Assembly: GCF_001457815.1 (NCBI RefSeq)
Contig: NZ_LN898217.1
Coordinates: 124,001-188,000, forward strand
Direction: 5' to 3'
DNA: 64,000 bases
From: Vitreoscilla massiliensis
GTDB taxonomy: Bacteria > Pseudomonadota > Gammaproteobacteria > Burkholderiales > Neisseriaceae
Made by a program: the position numbers and the translations under genes. A model generated the notes under the pieces. That model made no database searches and was not told the DNA's origin. It saw nothing but the letters and a program-made list of their open reading frames with translations. Below are positions 58,802-64,000 of the stretch, piece by piece (position 1 is the first letter of the stretch; every line of letters starts with the position of its first letter).

Positions 58802-60067
58802 ATGTTATTAGGTGTTTATCAGTTGTTGTGGCGCGTGGCGCCGCCGTTGGTGCGGCGCTATTTGCGCAAGCGTGGGCGTTTGGCGCCGGCGTATTTGCAG
58901 CATTGGGACGAGCGTTTCGGCCAGCCTTATCCTGAACCTGTACAAGGGGCGATTTGGATACATGCGGTGTCGGTAGGCGAAACCCGTGCCGCCGCGCCTG
59001 TCATTGCCGCTTTGCAACAGCATTTCCCGGCTGCGCCGGTGTTGTTGACGCAAATGACGCCGACTGGCCGCGCCACCGCCGAGCAATTGTTTCCCGACGC
59101 GCAATGCCGCTATTTGCCTTATGACCGACCCGATTATGTGGCGCAATTTTTGCAAGAGCACCGCCCTTTGTTTGGGGTATTGATGGAAACCGAATTGTGG
59201 CCGCATTGGATTATCGGCGCAGCGCAGGCGCAAGTGCCGTTGTTTTTGGCCAATGCACGGCTGTCAGAAAAATCCTTACAAGGCTATCAAAAAGCCGCGT
59301 CTTTGTTCACACCCGTCATGCAAAAACTCACCGCGGTGTTTGCACAAACCGAGGCCGATGCGCAGCGTTTACAGCAATTGGGGGCACAGCAAGTCAGTGT
59401 GTGTGGCAACAGCAAATACGACATTGTGCCACCGGCCAGCGCCATGACGTTGGCTGCCGAATTTAAAACCCGCATCGGCGCGCGGCCTGTCATTGTGTGC
59501 GGCAGTACCCGTGTTGACAAGCAAGGGGTGGATGAGGCTGAGTTATTGTTACAAGCATGGCAAGGCGCAGACAGCGAGGCTTTGTTGGTGATTGTGCCGC
59601 GCCATCCTGAGCGTTTTGAGGCTGTGTTTCAGGCCGCCTTGCAATTGGGTTTCAAGGTGCAAAAGCGCAGTGATGGCGCTGCCGTTGCCGCTGATACCCA
59701 AGTGTGGATAGGCGACAGCATGGGCGAATTGTTTGGCTATTATGCGTGCAGCGATGTGGTGTTTGTCGGCGGCAGCTTGGTCGATACCGGCTGTCAAAAT
59801 GTGATAGAACCGATTGCCTGCGGTAAGCCGACGCTGTTTGGTTTTTCCACTTACAATTTTCAGGCCGCTTGTGCTGCTGCTTTGGAAGCGGGCGTGGCCA
59901 AGCAAGTGAACAGCCCTGATGCATGGCGCACAGCCATCTTGGACTTGTTGCAAAACCGCCCAGAACAAGAACAGATGCAACAACAAGCACAAGCGTTTAT
60001 CCATACCCATCAAGGTGCGAGTGCGCGCATTGCTGAACAAATAGCCTATTGTTATCGCAAGCCTTAG
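58802..60067 (+). CDS. waaA: 3-deoxy-D-manno-octulosonic acid transferase
   Basis: WaaA (KdtA) adds Kdo to lipid A precursors. The 421-residue protein begins with a membrane-associated segment, then IWIHAVSVGETRAAAPVIAAL, LMETELWPHWI, ANARLSEKSLQGYQ, and the C-terminal EPIACGKPTLFG nucleotide-binding pattern of glycosyltransferase family 30. The ATG at 58802 lies just after the DUS palindrome. A near-DUS (GCGCGGCCTGTC) lies at about 59480. Neighbouring tamAB also serves the outer membrane. Confidence 0.95.
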   Translation: MLLGVYQLLWRVAPPLVRRYLRKRGRLAPAYLQHWDERFGQPYPEPVQGAIWIHAVSVGETRAAAPVIAALQQHFPAAPVLLTQMTPTGRATAEQLFPDAQCRYLPYDRPDYVAQFLQEHRPLFGVLMETELWPHWIIGAAQAQVPLFLANARLSEKSLQGYQKAASLFTPVMQKLTAVFAQTEADAQRLQQLGAQQVSVCGNSKYDIVPPASAMTLAAEFKTRIGARPVIVCGSTRVDKQGVDEAELLLQAWQGADSEALLVIVPRHPERFEAVFQAALQLGFKVQKRSDGAAVAADTQVWIGDSMGELFGYYACSDVVFVGGSLVDTGCQNVIEPIACGKPTLFGFSTYNFQAACAAALEAGVAKQVNSPDAWRTAILDLLQNRPEQEQMQQQAQAFIHTHQGASARIAEQIAYCYRKP

Positions 60068-60197
60068 TCTGATAGCATTGATTTGGATGAACACTGCATA
60101 CATGACAGTGCAGTAAAATAGGCCGTGCTTGATTGTGTCCACACAACTATCACGGTAAACTCTAGCCACTAAAATTAAGCTTTTCTTGTAGATTAGA

Positions 60198-61049
60198 ATG
60201 AATTCACTATTTGACGTAAAATCCGCCCGACTCGATGTGCTGTCCTTGCAATTGCGCAATGATGATTTTGGCCAGTTGGAAACCGCCTTAGAGCAGCGTT
60301 TAAAGCAATTGGGAGATTTTGCGTCCATGCCATTTGTGCTGGACTTGGAACAAGTCACCAATGCGGCCGATTTGCCCATGGACAAACTCATCCGCATGTT
60401 CCGCCGCCATGGTTTGCAATTGGTGAGTTTGCGCCACCACGATGACAGCGTGGCGCAATTGGCGGCCAAGCATGGTTTGTCATTCAGTGTGTTGCCTGAG
60501 AGCGCTGCCGATATCCAAGTACGTGCCACTGCGGCGCAAATGGCACCGATTATGGCAGAGCCTGTTGCTGCGGTGGTGACCACACCGGCGGCTGAAATTG
60601 CCACAGAAACAGAATCAGGCTTGCTAAGCGACCGTTTGGCCAAAGAAGCCAACATCACCAGTTTCTATGACAAACCGAAATTGGCTGAGCCGATTGCCGA
60701 TGTGCCTGCCAAACCGACGGTGGTGATACGCCAACCGATACGCACCGGCCAGCAAGTGTATGCGGAAAATGCCGATTTGATTGTATTGGCCATGGTCAGT
60801 GTGGGCGCGGAAATCATTGCCGATGGCAATATCCATGTGTACGCACCGTTGCGCGGTCGTGCCTTGGCCGGCGCAGGTGGCAATAAGAAAGCACGCATTT
60901 TTGTACAGCACATGCAGGCCGAGTTGGTGTCGGTAGCAGGTGTGTACCGCACGTTTGAACAGGATTTACCCGCTGATTTGCGCAATCAAGCGGTACAAGT
61001 GTATCTGGAAGACGATAGGCTGGTTGTGAGCGCACTTAACGCTCATTAA
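60198..61049 (+). CDS. minC: MinC septum-site inhibitor with long linker
   Basis: MinC blocks FtsZ ring assembly away from midcell. The 283-residue product has the N-terminal domain (SLFDVKSARLDVLSLQL, residues 1-100), and the C-terminal beta-helix (IRTGQQVYAENADLIVLAMVSVGAEIIADGNIHVYAPLRGRALAGAGG) that binds MinD. The Ala/Pro/Thr-rich linker of about 70 residues makes it longer than the usual MinC length of roughly 220-240. It starts the minC-minD-minE-oxyR cluster typical of Neisseria. A leader of 130 bases precedes it. Confidence 0.95.
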   Translation: MNSLFDVKSARLDVLSLQLRNDDFGQLETALEQRLKQLGDFASMPFVLDLEQVTNAADLPMDKLIRMFRRHGLQLVSLRHHDDSVAQLAAKHGLSFSVLPESAADIQVRATAAQMAPIMAEPVAAVVTTPAAEIATETESGLLSDRLAKEANITSFYDKPKLAEPIADVPAKPTVVIRQPIRTGQQVYAENADLIVLAMVSVGAEIIADGNIHVYAPLRGRALAGAGGNKKARIFVQHMQAELVSVAGVYRTFEQDLPADLRNQAVQVYLEDDRLVVSALNAH

Positions 61050-61089
61050 ATCGAAGACATGATTTTAAAAACTCAGTAAGGAACGAATT

Positions 61090-61905
61090 GTGGCAAAAAT
61101 AATTGTCGTAACTTCAGGTAAGGGTGGTGTGGGCAAAACCACAACCAGCGCCAGTATTGCCAGTGGCTTGGCACTTCAAGGACACAAAACCGCAGTCATA
61201 GACTTTGACGTGGGTTTGCGTAATTTGGATTTGATCATGGGTTGTGAGCGCCGCGTGGTGTATGACTTGGTCAATGTGATTCAAGAAGAAGCGACCTTGA
61301 ACCAAGCTTTAATCAAAGACAAGCATTGCGATAATCTGTACATTTTGCCAGCGTCACAAACACGCGATAAAGATGCCTTGAACCGCGATGGTGTCGGTCG
61401 CGTGCTGAAAGAATTGACCGAAAACATGGGCTTTGAATACGTGGTGTGCGATTCGCCTGCCGGTATTGAGCAAGGCGCGTTAATGGCTTTGTATTACGCC
61501 GATGAAGCCATCGTTACCACCAATCCAGAAGTATCGAGTGTGCGCGATTCAGACCGCATCTTGGGCATTTTATCCAGTCGCAGTCGTCGTGCTGAAATGG
61601 GTGAAGAGCCGATTAAAGAGCACTTGTTGATTACCCGTTATTCACCATCGCGTGTGGTAACCGGTGACATGTTGTCGGTGGATGACATCACCGATATTTT
61701 GCGCATCCCATTATTGGGCGTGATTCCTGAATCAGGCGCGGTATTGCAAGCTTCTAACTCAGGTTCGCCAGCCATCCATTTGGCCAATACCGATGTGTCG
61801 GAAGCGTACAAAGATGTGGTGGCACGGTTGACGGGCGAAAGCCGTCCAATGCGTTTTTTAAACGATGAGAAAAAGGGTTTGTTAAAACGCTTGTTCGGAG
61901 GATAA
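61090..61905 (+). CDS. minD: MinD septum-site ATPase
   Basis: MinD is the membrane-bound ATPase that recruits MinC and drives pole-to-pole oscillation with MinE. The 271-residue protein begins IIVVTSGKGGVGKTTTSASIASGLA with the deviant Walker A lysines, then VIDFDVGLRNLDLIMG, and ends KGLLKRLFGG, the amphipathic membrane-targeting helix. It follows minC by 40 bases and precedes minE by 3 bases. Start ATG/GTG: the codon at 61090 is GTG, with AAGGAACGAATT upstream. Confidence 0.98.
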   Translation: MAKIIVVTSGKGGVGKTTTSASIASGLALQGHKTAVIDFDVGLRNLDLIMGCERRVVYDLVNVIQEEATLNQALIKDKHCDNLYILPASQTRDKDALNRDGVGRVLKELTENMGFEYVVCDSPAGIEQGALMALYYADEAIVTTNPEVSSVRDSDRILGILSSRSRRAEMGEEPIKEHLLITRYSPSRVVTGDMLSVDDITDILRIPLLGVIPESGAVLQASNSGSPAIHLANTDVSEAYKDVVARLTGESRPMRFLNDEKKGLLKRLFGG

Positions 61906-61908
61906 GGT

Positions 61909-62175
61909 ATGTCTTTATTGGATTTATTGCTGGGCCGTAAGAAGAATACGGCCGCCACAGCAAAAGATCGGTTGCAGATCATCATCGCTCAAGAGCGCGT
62001 TCAATCACAGGCTCCAGATTATTTGCCTATGCTCAAGAAAGAGTTGTTGGAGGTGTTGGCCAAATATGTGAATATTTCGCCAGACGACATCCGCATCTCA
62101 CAAGAGCAACATGACGGCATGGAAATGTTGGAGTTGAACATTACCCTGCCGGAACCTAAGAAAGCCTCTACATGA
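61909..62175 (+). CDS. minE: MinE topological specificity factor
   Basis: MinE stimulates MinD ATPase and restricts MinC activity to the poles. The 88-residue product starts MSLLDLLLGRKKNTAATAKDRLQIIIAQER, the MinD-contact helix, and has ISPDDIRISQEQHDGMEMLELNITLPE, the topological domain. GGAGGATAAGGT precedes the ATG. Its TGA overlaps the oxyR ATG (ATGA), so translation is coupled. Confidence 0.97.
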   Translation: MSLLDLLLGRKKNTAATAKDRLQIIIAQERVQSQAPDYLPMLKKELLEVLAKYVNISPDDIRISQEQHDGMEMLELNITLPEPKKAST

Positions 62176-63092
62176 CCTTAACTGAGTTACGCTATATTGT
62201 TGCTGTGGCGCAAGAACACCATTTTGGTCGTGCTGCCCAACGCTGTTTCGTCAGCCAACCCACACTTTCGATTGCAATTAAAAAATTGGAAGAAGAATTG
62301 GGTGTGGCCTTGTTCGACCGCAGCAGCAATGAAATACGCCCTACCGACGCCGGCTTGCGCATCTTGGATCAAGCGCAACGGGTGTTGGAAGAGGCCGACA
62401 TGATCAAGCAATTGGCCAAAGAAGAGCAAAATGAGTTGGAAGGTTCATTCAAACTCGGCTTGATTTTCACCGTGGCGCCGTATTTATTGCCGAAATTGAT
62501 TGTGTCTTTGCGTGATTTGGCTCCGAAAATGCCATTGATGCTGGAAGAAAACCACACCGCCGTGTTGACCGAGATGTTGAAAAAAGGCGAACTCGATGCG
62601 ATTGTGGTGGCCGATCCATATCAAGAAGCCGGCGTGGTGACCATTCCTTTGTACGATGAGCCTTTCTTTGTGATCACACCCAAAGGCCATGTGTTTGAAG
62701 AGATGGATGAGATTACCACGCAAGAATTGGCCGACGAACAAGTGTTGTTGTTGACCGAAGGCAATTGCATGCGCGACCAAGTATTGGACAGCTGTGTGGA
62801 ATTGGCCAGCCGCCAACGCATCAAAGGCTTGACCAATACCTTGCAAGGCAGCTCCATCAATACCATTCGCCATATGGTGGCGTCTGGTTTGGGCATCAGT
62901 GTGTTGCCAGCGACGTCTTTAACTGAAAATGATCACATGTTATTCAGCATCATTCCGTTTAAAGCGCCAGCGCCAGAACGTCGCGTGCTTTTGGCAGCAC
63001 GTCGTCACTTCGTGCGTCAAAAAGCATTAGACACCATACAAACCGCTATTTTCCATTCGCAATTGGCAGGCGTGAAGTTCGTTAATCAATAA
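62172..63092 (+). CDS. oxyR: OxyR peroxide-sensing LysR-type regulator
   Basis: OxyR activates antioxidant genes on oxidation. The 306-residue protein has the LysR winged helix (TELRYIVAVAQEHHFGRAAQRCFVSQPTLSIAIKKLEEELGVALFDR) and both redox cysteines at residues 199 and 208 (EGNCMRDQVLDSCVE), the same numbers as E. coli OxyR. It ends the min cluster with an ATGA overlap with minE, an arrangement known from Neisseria. This links peroxide sensing to the cell-division operon. Confidence 0.96.
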   Translation: MTLTELRYIVAVAQEHHFGRAAQRCFVSQPTLSIAIKKLEEELGVALFDRSSNEIRPTDAGLRILDQAQRVLEEADMIKQLAKEEQNELEGSFKLGLIFTVAPYLLPKLIVSLRDLAPKMPLMLEENHTAVLTEMLKKGELDAIVVADPYQEAGVVTIPLYDEPFFVITPKGHVFEEMDEITTQELADEQVLLLTEGNCMRDQVLDSCVELASRQRIKGLTNTLQGSSINTIRHMVASGLGISVLPATSLTENDHMLFSIIPFKAPAPERRVLLAARRHFVRQKALDTIQTAIFHSQLAGVKFVNQ

Positions 63093-63107
63093 ATTTAACA
63101 AAAACTC

Positions 63108-63136
63108 TTGACGCAGTGCAGCAGATGAATTATAGT
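63108..63136 (+). promoter_or_regulatory. sigma-70 promoter of the initiator tRNA gene
   Basis: TTGACG (63108-63113) and TATAGT (63131-63136) are separated by exactly 17 bases and lie 11 bases before the tRNA 5' end. They match the vegetative consensus at 5 of 6 and 5 of 6 positions. Confidence 0.85.
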
Positions 63137-63147
63137 TACATTTCTGA

Positions 63148-63224
<77 letters not shown>

Positions 63225-63230
63225 GTTTCT

Positions 63231-63257
63231 AAAAACCAGCCTAATGGCTGGTTTTTT
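63231..63257 (+). terminator. terminator after the tRNA gene
   Basis: AAAAACCAGCC (63231-63241) pairs with GGCTGGTTTTT (63246-63256) around TAAT and is followed by T, a classic Rho-independent signal. Confidence 0.92.
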
Positions 63258-63355
63258 ACATTTCAGGACGCTATTTTGCCTGAGCTAAGTTACAATGAGA
63301 TGGCAATGCGGTATTGATGCTTTCCCTTTCGACCCAACTTATGCGAAGGAGTGTT

Positions 63356-63616
63356 ATGAATCCCAGTGAGAACAATCCATTTTCTTTGTGGCAGCAGTTT
63401 TGGCAAAACGCCAATCCGCAAATGGCGCCTTTCTTGCCACCGATGTCGGCCGAAGAAGTACAGAAGAAAATTTCTGAATTGCAAAGCGTCGAGCTGTGGT
63501 TAAGTTTCAATTTGCAAATGGTACAATCCCAATTGGCAGTGTTGGAACAGCAAAAGCTGTTTTTCAACTCTCTCAGTCAAATGAGTGAAAACCTCAACAC
63601 GAACAAACCAGATTAA
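63356..63616 (+). CDS. PhaM-like polyhydroxyalkanoate granule regulatory protein
   Basis: The 86-residue product has a short N-terminal Asn/Pro/Phe-rich part and a helical SAEEVQKKISELQSVELWLSFNLQMVQSQLAVLEQQKLFF segment that matches the PhaM family core (LWL..L.M...Q...LE). PhaM links PHB granules to the nucleoid in Ralstonia; whether this organism makes PHB is not shown here. GAAGGAG lies upstream of the ATG at 63356. It ends at a DUS-like terminator. Confidence 0.7.
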   Translation: MNPSENNPFSLWQQFWQNANPQMAPFLPPMSAEEVQKKISELQSVELWLSFNLQMVQSQLAVLEQQKLFFNSLSQMSENLNTNKPD

Positions 63617-63622
63617 TCTTGC

Positions 63623-63645
63623 AGCGGCTTTACAGGCCGCTTTTA
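63623..63645 (+). terminator. DUS-derived terminator before dnaE
   Basis: AGCGGC (63623-63628) pairs with GCCGCT (63636-63641) around TTTACAG, followed by TTTATT. The right arm holds TACAGGCCGCTT (63631-63642), an exact reverse DUS. The left arm is degenerate. Confidence 0.8.
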
Positions 63646-63659
63646 TTAGGCTGTAACAC

Positions 63660-64000
63660 ATGACTTTCCCTCGCTACATTCCACTGCGCATGCACACTGA
63701 GTTTTCGATAGAAGACGGCATGATACGCATTAAAGAAGCGGTTAAACATGCCAGTGCCATGGGTTTCGCGGCTTTGGGCATTTCGGATTTGATGAACCTG
63801 TTTGGCATGGTCAAGTTTTACAAGGCTTGCCGTGGTGCGGGCATCAAACCGATCATAGGGTTAGACGTGTGGGTGCAAGACGATGCCGAGGGTGAGGGCG
63901 ACAATAAGCCTTACCGCTTGATGTTGATTGCGCGCAATCAGCCAGGGTTTAAGCGTTTGTGTGAGCTGATTACCCAAGCTTATGTCGATGATGACCGCGA
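63660..64000 (+). CDS. dnaE: DNA polymerase III alpha subunit (partial, N-terminus)
   Basis: The open frame begins RYIPLRMHTEFSIEDGMIRIKEAVKHASAMGFAALGISDLMNLFGMVKFYKACRGAGIKPIIGLD, the PHP domain that opens the replicative polymerase. About 113 codons are present before the window edge. The start ATG at 63660 lies 15 bases after the DUS-derived terminator. The adjacent GGCTGTAAC spacer shows no strong SD. Confidence 0.95.
   Translation, partial: MTFPRYIPLRMHTEFSIEDGMIRIKEAVKHASAMGFAALGISDLMNLFGMVKFYKACRGAGIKPIIGLDVWVQDDAEGEGDNKPYRLMLIARNQPGFKRLCELITQAYVDDDR

Noticed and set aside
59549..60658. A 369-codon reverse open frame spanning the waaA-minC junction
   Set aside because: It runs antisense through two well-supported genes and their spacer, with low-complexity Ser/Arg/Thr translation.

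Overview
The window looks like chromosomal DNA from a member of the family Neisseriaceae (Betaproteobacteria). Three things point there: the gene order minC-minD-minE-oxyR, an MltA transglycosylase close to neisserial GNA33, and a 12-base word repeated throughout (AAGCGGCCTGTA or ATGCGGCCTGTA, often extended by AA) that behaves like a neisserial DNA uptake sequence (DUS). By eye I count close to 60 exact copies of the core GCGGCCTGTA on the two strands, singly inside genes and as inverted pairs at gene ends. The word is not one of the named DUS dialects I can recall (ATGCCGTCTGAA, AGGCTGCCTGAA, AAGCAGCCTGCA and so on). hslVU, speA and an enterobacterial-type gdhA suggest a genus other than Neisseria itself, but I cannot name the genus from sequence alone.

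Layout. 1-525 is the start of recQ (reverse strand, cut by the window edge). 638-3349 is a same-strand run: a lipoprotein, a coiled-coil exported protein, an ArsC-like protein, a YdcF-like protein, HemJ and a CYTH protein. hemL (3512), gdhA (5052) and a small GTPase (6552) follow, each with its own terminator. mltA and a Wzi-like outer-membrane gene lie on the reverse strand (7160-9995). mutS, a VOC protein, hslV, an exported protein, hslU and a DUF4870-like membrane protein occupy 10112-16429. A divergent MocR/PaiB pair (16506-18680) shares an operator-like promoter. A HAD hydrolase, a LivJ-like lipoprotein, an unknown protein, a DUF3579-GNAT fusion and DinG (18899-25220) are all on the reverse strand.

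From 25475 the content is more accessory: a DUF488 protein, a small exported protein, then a divergent iron-type locus made of a TonB-dependent receptor and a lipoprotein di-haem peroxidase on either side of strong Fur-box-like sequence (26617-30413). Threonine aldolase, three or four exported or unknown proteins, speA, a glutathione transferase, a cupin protein, and a patatin/BioC/BioH-like operon run to 42516. Next come an unknown protein, ComF, RlpA, a glycosyltransferase with a TPR-like tail, SelO, a LysE exporter, YaeQ, Mrp/ApbC, ribokinase and a coiled-coil exported protein (to 52670). The last block is envelope and cell division: tamA-tamB, waaA, minC-minD-minE-oxyR, the initiator tRNA gene with a textbook promoter, a PhaM-like gene and the start of dnaE.

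No insertion sequence, prophage, CRISPR array or rRNA operon was seen. The most distinctive features are the unusual DUS dialect with its double use as transcription terminator, the Fur-type receptor/peroxidase locus, an exported-protein gene placed between hslV and hslU, and an orphan terminator at 48318 that may end a small RNA.
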